Positions 24,774-38,929 of a stretch of DNA of 64,000 bases are shown one piece after another; within the stretch, counting starts at the first letter, position 1, and every line of letters starts with the position of its first letter. Made by a program: the position numbers and the translations under genes. Source of the stretch: Planococcus citri (taxonomy: Eukaryota > Arthropoda > Insecta > Hemiptera > Pseudococcidae); contig NC_088681.1 of assembly GCF_950023065.1 (NCBI RefSeq), forward strand, positions 62,282,836-62,346,835. The letters are read 5' to 3'. Below the pieces are notes generated by a model that saw nothing but the letters and a program-made list of their open reading frames with translations, did no database searches and was not told where the DNA came from.

Positions 24774-27360
24774 AAAGAAGGAGGGTCATTATGGGCATTT
24801 TCGTGCCCCTCGCTACTTCGAGACTTGAATGGCCTTTTCTCATAGGGGATGGTCCCTAGTATTAATATTAGGCGATATTTTCCCAGAAAAGCCCATAGGG
24901 GGGCTGTGGGGTGGGCCCAAAGTCGAAAATTTCAAAAATTTTTAGAACCACTGCTCGAAAATGTAAAAAATTAAAAGTAGCGAATATATGTTGCTTTAAG
25001 GGTAAGCAATGCAGCACGTAACGCTTTTTTCATTTTTGACCTTTTTGGGGGTTGTGGTGGGGGTATTTCTATTATTGAAAATTTTGAAACCCCCTTTTTT
25101 GACCCTTCCCGTCGAGCCCCGCTAATGCCCTTTTCATGGTTTATTGCTACTAGTAGTAAGTTCAATTGATATCAGTTGCAACCCCCTCACTAACTTGGCT
25201 CATATCGAAAAATTCAATTTTTGACTTTTTTTTGAGGTCCATATTTTGGGAAACCATGAAAAGCTATCGAGGTCCGGTTTGCGGCAAATATGTTGAATTT
25301 TACTTCTTAATCGACTGGCATGCTTGAATTTTTATTTCAAGTCAATTTTTGACCTCATTGTTGCAGATCACTTTTGGGGGTGGCGAACTTTGAGAACCCC
25401 TGAAAAAAGTTCTAAAGTGAATTTTTTCAAACTTTGAGCTGAAATGGTCTTAAATACATGTGTTTAACCAAGATGATATGCGAATGCGATATTTTAATAC
25501 AATTTAGTCATTTTGGGTGATTTTATCAAAAAAAGTAGTGTTTTAACAACAGGCATAGCATTTCCGGCAAAAGTTCTGAAACTTCAATAACACTTCTCTC
25601 AGCCCCATTCCAACCGATTTTGAAAATTTTTCAGTATGTTATGTATATCCTTATTAGGTATCCCCACAAAAATTTTCAACCCCCTCCCCTTATATTTACC
25701 CTTCAAAATGGCGTATTTCAACTAATATTATGCTTTTTAACAATAATAAAAATAAAAATTGAGGCGGCCAAGTGTTCTGTAGAGGGGTAGATGAGTGTAG
25801 CAAAAAATCTGACGTCATATTCGTGCTCAACGGTATCTAATCATAAGAAAACTATACCCTACTCATTAATTCTTAGTTATTTTCCCTAAAATTCCCATTT
25901 TACCCCCAACCCTCCCTATGACACATTTTTACACCATTTTGAATGGTAAATATGAGGGGAGGGGGTTAAAATTTTTTGTGGGGATACCTAATAAGGATAT
26001 ACATAACATACTGAAAAATTTTCAAAATCGGTTGGAATGGGGCTGAGAAAAGTGTTATTGAAGTTTCAGAAAAGGGGGGCTCTCCAAAAAGGGGAGGGGG
26101 TGTGGATCTGAAACTTTCCACGCGGAAGTTTCTCAATGGTACCTACCTCCCATGCTAATATCAACTCGAACGATTTCGGTGACCATTTCACCCCTCTTAG
26201 GCGCCTATAGCCTTTATGTATTTTTCAGAGAACCCCTTCATTTGAATGGTTGCAGTTTCGCCCCTCTTGAACATACAAGGGAAGTTGATACATCATTACA
26301 TCGGAAATTCGACGTAGATTCTTTTATCTAGCCACTTATTTTTCGCTAAAATGCAATGCGGGGGAGAAAATGGCGAAAAACTGATTTCGGGGGAAGTTCC
26401 ACTCCCTTTGAGGGGGTTCCGGACCCCGTAGGGGCCAGGATTTTTAGTAGGTTGTTGAGGGGACCTCTGTGAAGAATATCTGCGAAAGATCGGTTTAATA
26501 TTAATTTTTGCTGCAAAAATGTCTTTAATGACTGGACTACACCACGAATACACGTAGCTTAACTTTTGCCGGAAAGCTATGCCTGTTGTTAAAACACTAC
26601 TTTTTTTGATAAAATCACCCAAAATGACTAAATTGTATTAAAATATCGCATTCGCATATCATCTTGGTTAAACACATGTATTTAAGACCATTTCAGCTCA
26701 AAGTTTGAAAAAATTCACTTTAGAACTTTTTTCAGGGGTTCTCAAAGTTCGCCACCCCCAAAAGTGATCTGCAACAATGAGGTCAAAAATTGACTTGAAA
26801 TAAAAATTCAAGCATGCCAGTCGATTAAGAAGTAAAATTCAACATATTTGCCGCAAACCGGACCTCGATAGCTTTTCATGGTTTCCCAAAATATGGACCT
26901 CAAAAAAAAGTCAAAAATTGAATTTTTCGATATGAGCCAAGTTAGTGAGGGGGTTGCAACTGATATCAATTGAACTTACTACTAGTAGCAATAAACCATG
27001 AAAAGGGCATTAGCGGGGCTCGACGGGAAGGGTCAAAAAAGGGGGTTTCAAAATTTTCAATAATAGAAATACCCCCACCACAACCCCCAAAAAGGTCAAA
27101 AATGAAAAAAGCGTTACGTGCTGCATTGCTTACCCTTAAAGCAACATATATTCGCTACTTTTAATTTTTTACATTTTCGAGCAGTGGTTCTAAAAATTTT
27201 TGAAATTTTCGACTTTGGGCCCACCCCACAGCCCCCCTATGGGCTTTTCTGGGAAAATATCGCCTAATATTAATACTAGGGACCATCCCCTATGAGAAAA
27301 GGCCATTCAAGTCTCGAAGTAGCGAGGGGCACGAAAATGCCCATAATGACCCTCCTTCTT
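24774..27360 (-). mobile_element. 2,587-bp foldback element, copy 1
   Basis: Terminal inverted repeats of about 800 bp (24774-25575 against 26563-27360) start AAGAAGGAGGGTCATTATGG. A second inverted repeat of about 135 bp is nested within (25583-25715 against 25935-26071). The flanks give a 3-bp duplication TCA (24771-24773 and 27361-27363). No transposase. The reverse complement of the whole element is found at 33511-36097 with exactly the same length. Mirrored open frames of 64 codons in the two arms are a consequence of the palindrome, not genes. Confidence 0.85.
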
Positions 27361-27363
27361 TCA

Positions 27364-30300
27364 GAAAAAAAAACAATCAAAAAATGGAATGGCGTGTTGA
27401 TTGCTGTTGATTTGAAGTTTTTAAGTCCAAATAATACATTTATTTTTTGATATAAACCCTCAGTGCCCTTTCAACCCTCCCCCCCCGCAATTTTGAAAAT
27501 TGATATAACGTGTCCATTCTCCTCTATTCATGATCACTGAGAGTTCAAATATGAGATTAATTTTTGGGTTAAACAACTCATTGAAAGAATTCTGTGCTGA
27601 TGAGAAAACAGACTGAAGATGAAAGTATTGTTGGAAGAAAGTGTAGTTATACCATGGTGCTGTGTGTTTAGTTCGTACGAGTATATTTCGTGTTTTTTGG
27701 TAAAATCATACCTAAAAGTAATAATACTTCGTGCCCAGTGATTTTTATTTATTTTTTAAAAATTCGTATCTTCGCATCGAACGCGTGCTTTTTTCAATGA
27801 AAAATGTGTTCAAATCATAAATTTTCTGGGGAAAATGCTGAAATTATTTTGTTTCATTGAACAACTTTCACGTTGTTCAATTTTTTTTAAAAATGCTCTC
27901 AAGAATAATTACAGAAATGATAAAAACAATTAATTGAAAATTTTATAGTTGTGCAATGTTATGCACAAAAAATTAGATGATAGGTATTATGATTGAATTA
28001 ATTGAGAAAATTTTGCTCGAAATGTTTCAAAATATTTCGAGCAGAAATTGACTGAGAAATGTTGAAATTAAAATCCAAAGAATTCAAACAGACAGAAAAT
28101 AAAAGCTAAATATCTGCAAACGTTTTCTGAAACAGAAAATCAATTTTTGTACAGAGAACCTGAAGAATTGCTGAAATCAAACGATAAAATGATGAGATAA
28201 ATTTCAAAGTGAGCTCATCGAGTTATCTCAAAATGTGCTCAAATTCGTGCTAAAATGACTCGAAATTGATTTACGATAAAATTTTTGCCGAAACTGGCCA
28301 AAAAAAAACAAATTTGAGCACAATTGGACCTGAAAACGAGAACAAGTTGATATTGACTGCACAAAGGATCAAATAACTCAACGTTTAAATATCAAGAAAT
28401 GCTTCCAAAATTAACCAGAAAAGCTCCGAAATTGACTATAAATCCGCCAGAAGACACTTCCAGCTAAAAAAATTACTCAAAATAACCAAACGACTGTCCA
28501 ACTTTAGCCCTCTATCAGAATATCTTCGAAAAAAGACAACCAGCAGAAACAACTGACTGTATTTTCGACGATTTCAAGTTATTATTGGTATAAAACCTCG
28601 CGCATAGTTTACAGAAGATGAACAAATACACGCTTATTAATGCTTCGCTATTCGTCGTATAGTAGTTGGGGGTAGAGGTAGATTTAACTCGCACTCGCAT
28701 CACAGTAGAATAGTCAAACGAGGAAGGGAGAGCTTGAAGCTTGGCTATATTCACTTTATAGTATAGACGTATAGACGTACACGTAGTAAGTGCTTATAAT
28801 ACAGAACGCGATGCGACGCGACGTATTATATCCGGAGAAAATTGAATATTTAATGTAATTTTGCAGGTTCCATTGTAGCGAAAAGAGAAGAGAGAGATTC
28901 GTAATAGCAGTAAATTTTCTATTGAAATTCATGGAAAAATGTGGTGGTCGTGGTCGTCCCCTAGTCCCTGGTACCCGACTCAGGCCCCGTGACGAGTGTG
29001 TGCAGCGCAAGCGGTCGATTTTCGCGTGTGTACTGTTCGACGTTCGTCTTACTACATACTTATTATGTTATGTACACCTACGTCTCGTCGTATAGTTGTA
29101 CCTGCTACCCCGTAGTATAATAATACAAATACGAGTCGAATCAAGAAGAGTATACATATTAATAAATATGGTATATTGGTCGATCGAGCAAATCAACTGT
29201 ACGTGGAAAAAAAGTGCTGGTAAAGGGAAAGAGATGTTTATAATATAGTCAAAATATTATCGTATTTTTTTTTTTTTTTACATTATTGTTAATTTATTCA
29301 ACGTTATGAACTCTCTGTTGTAATCGAAAAGACTTTTGTAAATAACGAATATATTTCTGTAAACGGCGACGAGGTCGATTCCAGATGACACGAGTGGGTT
29401 TATAGGATGACGGAGAGGGAGGGGGTATTTTTAATTTGAATATACGATACAGGGTGTATCGTGTCAAAGTTAGATTCCTCCAGTTGCGATATATGTAGAA
29501 CACCAATTTTGAGTTCATGTATGAATGTTTGCATATTGTCTTGGCACAAAAGGAGCTGAGTTGATTTTATTTTTATCAACTTTCCTCGAATTGAATCAAT
29601 TCGGGGTGACTCAATTCATGGAAGTGTTGGAGAAAAAATATGAAAAAATTAACTGAAAGTTTCAAGTGAAGATCCATTAATGGTAATATTTATTACAAAA
29701 ATGAGAATCTATATTTTCACGAATTAAAAGCCCAATGGAATGAAGACCCATGATAAGAGTAGTACATAGTTTTTGGGAAATAATGTATTTTGAAAAAATA
29801 TGTGTATGTCCACTGTCCAGTTGAGCCCTTATTCCACCAGATCTTCAAATGTAAAAAAGAAATTGTCATGCTGAAATGAATCATGAGAAAAAATCCAGTT
29901 TTTCATTTCTAAAAAGGGGGAAGGGAGGGCTTGAAAAATTGGAACCACCAAAAAGAATGTCTAGAAATACACTCTCTAAATACACTCGCCAAATTTCTGC
30001 CTCCTGGAGCAGTTTGGGAGGCTTCCAACACCAACATACGAGATTCTAAGACTATTTTGAAGAAAAAAAAGATGAAAATCAAGTTTTTTGTAGAGTGGGA
30101 GATATACGGGAGAGGGAATGGGGGGGGGGTAGAAAGTTGAAACTCTTCAAAAGTCACATCCAAGACACTTTTCGAATGTACATGTCTGATTTCAACCTCC
30201 TAGGTCAAATTTAGAAGGCTCCATTTACGACACAAAATCAACAAAAAAATCATTTTAAAAAAGGCACGAAAACTTATTTTCTCACAGTTAAAAAAGAGTG

Positions 30301-33300
30301 ATGACTGATGAGGGGTTGAAAAATTGAATAAATCTGAAAGACACGTCTAGAACACCTTGCGGATATCTGGAAAAAAGTCAAAAAAAATTATTTTTATATA
30401 TTTCTGTGGATTTTCACCACTGGTGAATTTTTGAGAATTTTTTGAGTAGTGCCCTTTGCTCCATGGCCATTGAAATCATTTGAAAATGTGTTTTTCCCCA
30501 CCTGAAGTGGTCAATTCTGATCAATTTTTTTCCCTCGTAATATTATATCATCGAAGACGTAGAACTTTGTCGTCAATTTAAATTTGGACCCAATTCATCA
30601 ATATTTTTTTCTTGTTCTATCATTTTTATTAGAAATGAATCGAATCGCTCCATTTTGGGAACCTCTGACATCCCTTCCAAGTATTTTCTACAGCGAATTT
30701 GGAAATCTGCAATATTTTTCTCCTAATTTGCATTTCCCAGTTTGAAAAAATTTACCACCCTCCCCCCCCCTCAAAGGTAGTAAAAAATCAACGATTTCCG
30801 AATTCGCAGGAGGCTGATTTTTGGATATGGTGTGCAACTTTTGATTTCTTATCAATTGATTCAAATTTTGACTTTTTTCGTTCTTCAACCCCCCCCCTCC
30901 TCATCCCTTGAGAATTCTGACATCCGCGAATTTCAAGTCCGGGTCACCCTTTCTCAAATCTTTTGAATTCAACTCCAAATCAAGTCCAAACACTAAATTT
31001 AAGCGAATTCGGTTGCATTGACTCCAGTTGAGGTGGTCTAAATGTGCAGGAGGCTGGAAAAAACCTGCAATAAAATGATATAATATTTTTAAAAATTCAA
31101 TATGGGTGCCTAAAATTTATGATAATGGACTTCTGGGATTCTGAAACAGATTTTGTGGAGAGTCGCACCGAAAATCTTTGGTTTCTTTCAGAGGCCCCTG
31201 AGTTTTTCTTGATTCTGAGGAAAATCAGTCTATGAGCATATCTAATTTGGGTCAACAAAGGGTCCCATGAAAACAAAAGGGAACAAATCTTGTACGACAG
31301 GAAATTTCCTATCAGTAAATTTCAGCTGAATTTTTCTCTTGAGAACTTAGTTTTTGAGGTATTTTGCTTCCATAAAGTTGAACTTTCATCTTTGATTCCA
31401 AATATCTCGAAAACTAAAGCTTCCTGAGGGAAAATATCAATTAAGGAAGTATGAGGATCCTTTGGGTAAAACAATCAGAGTCAAAATTGTACGACATGAA
31501 ATTTTCTACCAGGAAAGTTCAGCTACAGGATGTCCAATAGATCATACAAGTCATGTAGAAGTCTTGCATTAGCAAAAATATTTCAAAAAAAATGTATTAT
31601 ATGTATTTGAACAATTGAACATACAAAATCTTGATAAACCACCTTTTACGTATTTTTGTAAGCAATCTGAATGAAAATGATGAAAATAACTTGTCAAAAG
31701 AAATTTTTTTCTTTTTTTCCACAAAAAATGGCCACATTTTGTTAGATAACTGAGAATTTCAACTTTTTCTCTAGAAGTTTGTTTGTGGTAATTTTTTTCA
31801 CAAAAAATTGATCATTTTTTTCACTAAAAATAATTGTTGTTTTTTACTAAAAATGCCATGTTTTCTCGCTAAAGTGGAAATTTCTCATTGCTTACCAATG
31901 ATAGTCACTTTTTAGCCCCTCCTCCAAAAAAATCCACATTTCTCTGTCACTAACGATGATAGTGATTTTTTTAAACCAAAAATTTTCTTTTTTTTTAAAA
32001 CCAAAAATATATTTTTCCCACTGAAATGGTCAAATTTTGTTCTTCAATAATTGACACGTTTTTTTTTCACCTAAAATATGTCGATTCCCCCCCCCTTTCC
32101 CTCAAAATTGTCATTTTCCATTAAAAAATTATTTTTCCCTGTTGAAATGAAGAGTTCTCTCGATTTTATCCTAAAAATGTCCCCAATTTTGCTCACTTGA
32201 AATTATTGTTTTTTCTGTCATTTTTTAGAGAAAATCTTCTCACAAAACATTACAATTTTTTATTTGGGGGGGGGGAGGGTAGGGAGGAAGGTGATCGAAT
32301 ATGCTTTATTTATTGTGTTATTAGGAGAAAAAGTCGTATATTTGGGTCTCGAAAATTTGTTAGACTGCCTGAGTTACTCGTACATTCAATGGCGTAACCA
32401 AGGGAGGCTGAAGAGGCCATGTCCCCCTTGCGAGCCAAAATTTAAAATAAAACATGCAAAATGGTCTTTTTATCGTTATTTGGACCCATTTTTTCGAAAA
32501 ATTTTCGCTCGAGAAGTAATTTTATCTTCATCTTAATAAAATCATTTTCATAGGGTATATCGAAATGTTTTCAGAAAATACTCGTACCTCTAATTTCGAC
32601 GTTTCATCCCTAAAAATCTAGTTTTGCCCCCTGCCTGAAAAAATCCTGGCAACGTCACTGGTTACATTTTCCTCTGGAGAGTTCAATTTTAGAGATATTT
32701 TGCTTCAAAAGTCGAAATCACATATTTTGGCTCAAATTTTTAAGCTTCTTAGGGAAAAATGTAAGTACCTAATCCAACTTTGTGTAGATGGAATATATTT
32801 TAATCCACAATTTTGGTTGTAGGTAGGTCTATACATATTAATTTTTTTATATCAAAATTTCCATCTTTTTTTTTGAAACCCGATTTTATTGTATTTTAAA
32901 AATTTATGGCCCTAAATTTTCCAAAACTGAACTTTCTGAGAAAAAAGTTGCTCAACACTACTTTGTTTCTGTAAAACCCTTTGGATTACAGCACTTTGAA
33001 AATTTCAATCAATCGCAGTGTTTCTTTATTTTTGAAATATTTTTCCCAGCTCCTGTACTTTCAAGAATATGCAAACATTCCTACCCATAATCAAGATACG
33101 TTGCCTACGTCACATTAGCAAGGAGCTCACTCTAATACGGGACATCCTGTATGTGTACATCCTACATATACAGAGAAGATACGCGTGATCCGGAATACAT
33201 CACCGTAGGATTATTTTTCTAGCCGAAATGAGAATAAACCACCCCTCTCTACTTCTCCTTCATAATCCAAAAGTCTACGAAAAAGTGTTGATTTATATTA

Positions 33301-33507
33301 TGCTCGTTTAGTCGACTAAAATTAGCTTATCTCCGAGAACACTTTAAAAACCGTTGTTTATTTTTAATAAACTTATATTATACTCTGTGTCTCGTAAAGT
33401 TTTGGGTAAACATTGATTCTGGTTATTAAAAATGTGGTCTAGTTGAACCGATCTCGTCGCCGACCATAAGAAAGTAACCTTCGAACGGTGTGGTGAAAAT
33501 TTGTCGA
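27364..33507. other. No supportable gene; AT-rich DNA with degenerate repeats
   Basis: 28560-29200 is richer in GC and holds an open + strand frame of about 76 codons after a TTTTGCAG acceptor (from 28867), which I do not recognise and cannot confirm. 29900-30400 has repeated G-run/TTGAAAAATTG blocks. 31290-31540 repeats a block around TTGTACGACA. 31700-32230 is a degenerate array. A hAT-like element sits at 32387-32660. Confidence 0.4.
32387..32660. mobile_element. hAT-like 274-bp non-autonomous element
   Basis: The left end CAATGGCGTAACCAAGG and the inverted right end CAGTGACGTTGCCAGG are related terminal repeats of the CAGTGGCGTA type common in hAT-like elements. The 8-bp flanks CGTACATT and GTTACATT agree at six positions, consistent with an aged 8-bp target duplication. 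Confidence 0.5.
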
Positions 33508-33510
33508 GTT

Positions 33511-36097
33511 AAGAAGGAGGGTCATTATGGGCATTTTCGTGCCCCTCGCTACTTCGAGACTTGAATGGCCTTTTCTCATAGGGGATGGTCCCTAGTATTA
33601 ATATTAGGCGATATTTTCCCAGAAAAGCCCATAGGGGGGCTGTGGGGTGGGCCCAAAGTCGAAAATTTCAAAAATTTTTAGAACCACTGCTCGAAAATGT
33701 AAAAAATTAAAAGTAGCGAATATATGTTGCTTTAAGGGTAAGCAATGCAGCACGTAACGCTTTTTTCATTTTTGACCTTTTTGGGGGTTGTGGTGGGGGT
33801 ATTTCTATTATTGAAAATTTTGAAACCCCCTTTTTTGACCCTTCCCGTCGAGCCCCGCTAATGCCCTTTTCATGGTTTATTGCTACTAGTAGTAAGTTCA
33901 ATTGATATCAGTTGCAACCCCCTCACTAACTTGGCTCATATCGAAAAATTCAATTTTTGACTTTTTTTTGAGGTCCATATTTTGGGAAACCATGAAAAGC
34001 TATCGAGGTCCGGTTTGCGGCAAATATGTTGAATTTTACTTCTTAATCGACTGGCATGCTTGAATTTTTATTTCAAGTCAATTTTTGACCTCATTGTTGC
34101 AGATCACTTTTGGGGGTGGCGAACTTTGAGAACCCCTGAAAAAAGTTCTAAAGTGAATTTTTTCAAACTTTGAGCTGAAATGGTCTTAAATACATGTGTT
34201 TAACCAAGATGATATGCGAATGCGATATTTTAATACAATTTAGTCATTTTGGGTGATTTTATCAAAAAAAGTAGTGTTTTAACAACAGGCATAGCTTTCC
34301 GGCAAAAGTTAAGCTACGTGTATTCGTGGTGTAGTCCAGTCATTAAAGACATTTTTGCAGCAAAAATTAATATTAAACCGATCTTTCGCAGATATTCTTC
34401 ACAGAGGTCCCCTCAACAACCTACTAAAAATCCTGGCCCCTACGGGGTCCGGAACCCCCTCAAAGGGAGTGGAACTTCCCCCGAAATCAGTTTTTCGCCA
34501 TTTTCTCCCCCGCATTGCATTTTAGCGAAAAATAAGTGGCTAGATAAAAGAATCTACGTCGAATTTCCGATGTAATGATGTATCAACTTCCCTTGTATGT
34601 TCAAGAGGGGCGAAACTGCAACCATTCAAATGAAGGGGTTCTCTGAAAAATACATAAAGGCTATAGGCGCCTAAGAGGGGTGAAATGGTCACCGAAATCG
34701 TTCGAGTTGATATTAGCATGGGAGGTAGGTACCATTGAGAAACTTCCGCGTGGAAAGTTTCAGATCCACACCCCCTCCCCTTTTTGGAGAGCCCCCCTTT
34801 TCTGAAACTTCAATAACACTTTTCTCAGCCCCATTCCAACCGATTTTGAAAATTTTTCAGTATGTTATGTATATCCTTATTAGGTATCCCCACAAAAATT
34901 TTTAACCCCCTCCCCTCATATTTACCATTCAAAATGGTGTAAAAATGTGTCATAGGGAGGGTTGGGGGTAAAATGGGAATTTTAGGGAAAATAACTAAGA
35001 ATTAATGAGTAGGGTATAGTTTTCTTATGATTAGATACCGTTGAGCACGAATATGACGTCAGATTTTTTGCTACACTCATCTACCCCTCTACAGAACACT
35101 TGGCCGCCTCAATTTTTATTTTTATTATTGTTAAAAAGCATAATATTAGTTGAAATACGCCATTTTGAAGGGTAAATATAAGGGGAGGGGGTTGAAAATT
35201 TTTGTGGGGATACCTAATAAGGATATACATAACATACTGAAAAATTTTCAAAATCGGTTGGAATGGGGCTGAGAGAAGTGTTATTGAAGTTTCAGAACTT
35301 TTGCCGGAAATGCTATGCCTGTTGTTAAAACACTACTTTTTTTGATAAAATCACCCAAAATGACTAAATTGTATTAAAATATCGCATTCGCATATCATCT
35401 TGGTTAAACACATGTATTTAAGACCATTTCAGCTCAAAGTTTGAAAAAATTCACTTTAGAACTTTTTTCAGGGGTTCTCAAAGTTCGCCACCCCCAAAAG
35501 TGATCTGCAACAATGAGGTCAAAAATTGACTTGAAATAAAAATTCAAGCATGCCAGTCGATTAAGAAGTAAAATTCAACATATTTGCCGCAAACCGGACC
35601 TCGATAGCTTTTCATGGTTTCCCAAAATATGGACCTCAAAAAAAAGTCAAAAATTGAATTTTTCGATATGAGCCAAGTTAGTGAGGGGGTTGCAACTGAT
35701 ATCAATTGAACTTACTACTAGTAGCAATAAACCATGAAAAGGGCATTAGCGGGGCTCGACGGGAAGGGTCAAAAAAGGGGGTTTCAAAATTTTCAATAAT
35801 AGAAATACCCCCACCACAACCCCCAAAAAGGTCAAAAATGAAAAAAGCGTTACGTGCTGCATTGCTTACCCTTAAAGCAACATATATTCGCTACTTTTAA
35901 TTTTTTACATTTTCGAGCAGTGGTTCTAAAAATTTTTGAAATTTTCGACTTTGGGCCCACCCCACAGCCCCCCTATGGGCTTTTCTGGGAAAATATCGCC
36001 TAATATTAATACTAGGGACCATCCCCTATGAGAAAAGGCCATTCAAGTCTCGAAGTAGCGAGGGGCACGAAAATGCCCATAATGACCCTCCTTCTTT
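33511..36097 (+). mobile_element. 2,587-bp foldback element, copy 2
   Basis: Same length as copy 1 and in opposite orientation, nearly identical through both the arms and the asymmetric core (34300-35300). The flanks give a 3-bp duplication GTT (33508-33510 and 36098-36100). The one-base difference in the terminal A run (AAGAAGG left, AAAGAAGG right when inverted) is mirrored in copy 1, which fixes the ends. Confidence 0.85.
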
Positions 36098-36100
36098 GTT

Positions 36101-38929
36101 TGATTAATAATGCATGATGTGTTTATTGCCCGTCTTCCAACAACTTTTTGTCGTTATATTTGTTTGTATTTTAAAAGAATTTTTTTCTGTTTTTTTTCTC
36201 GTATGTATTTTTTAACGTGTATTATTTTACTTACCTACCTACCTACCTACCTACCTGTACCTACCTAATTGTTTTTACACGATGTGCAATCTCCTGGCAC
36301 GATAATACGCGAATACGAATACTGCTGAGTACTTACCTCCCTCCAGAGGTGAGGAGGAGTATATTGTGGTGTATTTATGATTGTTTTTTAAAATTTATTT
36401 ACCAACGTACGATGATTTTCGGCGTATGTATCTGTTTTGTTTGTTTGTTGGGCCCCCCTGTTTTTATTATCGCTTCGTTAAGTAATACTTACACGATATT
36501 TTACTTTGGTAGAGTGCGCGATGGAGGAAATTCCTATATTAAATTAGGCGTGTGTAGCTTTAACGTGTGCGTGGATATGGATACCCAGATGAGTTTTATT
36601 GTTATTATACCTATGTGTGTTTTATGGTAGAAATATGTACGTCAAAGTTACCATTATTTTGAACGGGTGTGTGTGTGTGTGTGTGTGAAGGTGTAATATT
36701 ACAATAGTGATGAGGCGAGCATTTTTCATTGTTTTTTATGATTTTGGGTTTCAAAATTTTAATAAGAAAATATAAACGAGCATTTGTGTAAGTCGTACGT
36801 ATTAAAGCGTTAATAATTTTTATTTTTTAATCGCATTATTTGATAAGTTTTCGATTGGAACAAGTATTTTTTTTCTTTCTTCTATTTCGATACTATACGC
36901 CATCGTCTTCCTCGCATTATGAGAATTTTACGCAGGTTTTTTTTTGTCGCCCTATCTGTAATATTTTTTTTCCTTCATTGAAAGCTTTCCTGATTACCTA
37001 CCCATCTGGTTTTTTTTTTGTGGTATACCTTGTACCTACCTATGATGATTTTCCAAGAGACATAGAGTAATAACAATCAAATACGCTGATGTCAATTATT
37101 ATTCCTTTTGTGTGTGAACGTGTTTACATTTCAACGATGTGGCTTTTTCTCACTGTAAAAAATTTGTACGCGGTATGTGTCAGATTTAATAAAGGTATTT
37201 CTGTTCTGTGTTTATTTTTTTTGAAATTTTAACCTAGAAACTGAGTATATATTTTTATGCTGGGTTTGTGAAGAACTAAGGATGCAATCTGAAAGTGGAA
37301 AATTAAAGCTGGAAACGCTATCGTGCTACGATATCGAGTACCAAAATTTATGTTTGGGTGGAACTTACGCTATCTGGTGGTTGAAAATTGGAACTAATGA
37401 AGCTTTTTGCTGGAAAAAGCTCGATTTGTGGAAATACGAGGTGATTCGAAAGTAGGTACCTTACCTACGTCATAGATTTCGGTTAAACGATATTGAATAT
37501 GGTAGGTACTAAAAGTGGTGTTTCGATGGAACTTACGCCATCTAACGGCTGAAAATAGAAACTACAGAAGCTTTTTGCTCGAGAAAGCTCGATTTTTTTG
37601 TACAAAATATACAAGGTGATTCAAAAGCAATTCATGCTGATTTGTGTTTTTTGAGACGAAAATATTTTAAATCTCTACATTCGTTTACCTATTTGAGAAA
37701 ATGGAAATATCGAAATAGAATTGGGTCAGCTTCTCCTCCCCCTCCCCCCGTTTCGAAAAACATTATATGAGAAACTGATAATTTTTTTGAAGTAAATGAT
37801 CGTGAAATCGTGTTTGTGAGACCCTGGGGATCATTCTTCATTACTTGAAAAGTTATTTTTGAGTTAATTTTGATAGTTTCAGATAATTCTGCTAAATCTT
37901 GGGTTTATAAATGTTTCATCGTTCTTCGTCTTACTACATAAAATTTGTAAAAATTGCCAAAAGTTTCGTTTGTTGTTGAAAATAGTATTTTTTCAAAAAA
38001 ATCACAAAAATTCACAACCCCTCTCCCCCCACCAAAAAAAATTACCCAAAAATATGACTTTTCTACCAGGAATTGCCAACAAATTCATGGTTGGCCTTTT
38101 CACTAAAAAGTTGAAAAAAATCTTGTTCTCATTTTAGGAAAACAAAAAAACAAAAAAACAAAGTGCTCTGTTTGAGGGCATTAAATTTTTCCTTCAAGGA
38201 TCGTACAGTAAAATTATTGGGAAAAGATGTCGAAAAAAGTTCTCAAATAATGAAATTTTATAGCAAATTTTTTGATCCAATTGACTTTTATATTCTTCTC
38301 CTACACCCTTATAGGTATATTTGGCTTTAGAAATCTACATAAACACTTATGGAAAATTCTCAATTTTAAAAGTGAGTGATGACTCAATCTCTCTTTTTTT
38401 TGAGATATCATCAATTTATTATATTTTTTAGTTCAGATTCACCCATCCCATGAAAATTCTAGAAACTTGTCCATGAAACTTCTCACAGGTGTCGAAAAAA
38501 TTGATGACAAATTTGATTAACTTGCATTTGTGAATTAACGGAGAGTGAAAGGTCAAGTCAGAATTTCGATAATTACTGAAAATATTTTGTATGGATTCAG
38601 TGGACGACTTTGGTTAAAAATTTGTTTCTATGGGAGTTTTATTCGGACAGGGGGGATAAAACCTTCGCAAATTGAAGAAGGGAGGGGGTGAATCTTTAGT
38701 GTATGTGTTTATTTTTTGATTCTGAACAACTTGTAATCTCTTGAATGAGATTCTATTTGGTGTAGTTTTGATAAAAACCACCAAAAACTGTATTTGGGGA
38801 CCTGATTTTTGAAATTGGAGGAGAGGGAAGGCTTGGGTCGGAATTTTCTAAAGTAACTAAAATGTTTGTAATACTCACAATCAGACGTTCCTATTTTTGT
38901 TTGGAAAATTTTCAAAAGTTTTCTAAAAA
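36101..38929. other. No supportable gene; microsatellites
   Basis: TACC repeats lie at 36232-36266 and GT repeats at 36667-36687. Open frames here are low-complexity. A direct duplication lies at 37340-37640. Confidence 0.4.
37340..37640 (+). repeat. Two diverged tandem copies of a 168-bp unit
   Basis: TGGAACTTACGC at 37359 and 37527, followed in each by GAAGCTTTTTGCT and a GAGAAAGCTCGATTT-like string and then AGGTGATTC. The copies are clearly related but diverged. Confidence 0.75.

Noticed and set aside
24971..27164. Identical 64-codon frames at 24971-25165, 26970-27164, 33707-33901 and 35706-35900
   Set aside because: They lie in the inverted arms of the 2,587-bp elements, so the fourfold identity comes from the palindrome and duplication; no codon bias or domain is seen.
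36217..36630. 137-codon frame beginning in a TACC microsatellite
   Set aside because: Its N-terminus is the microsatellite translation and the rest has no recognisable features.
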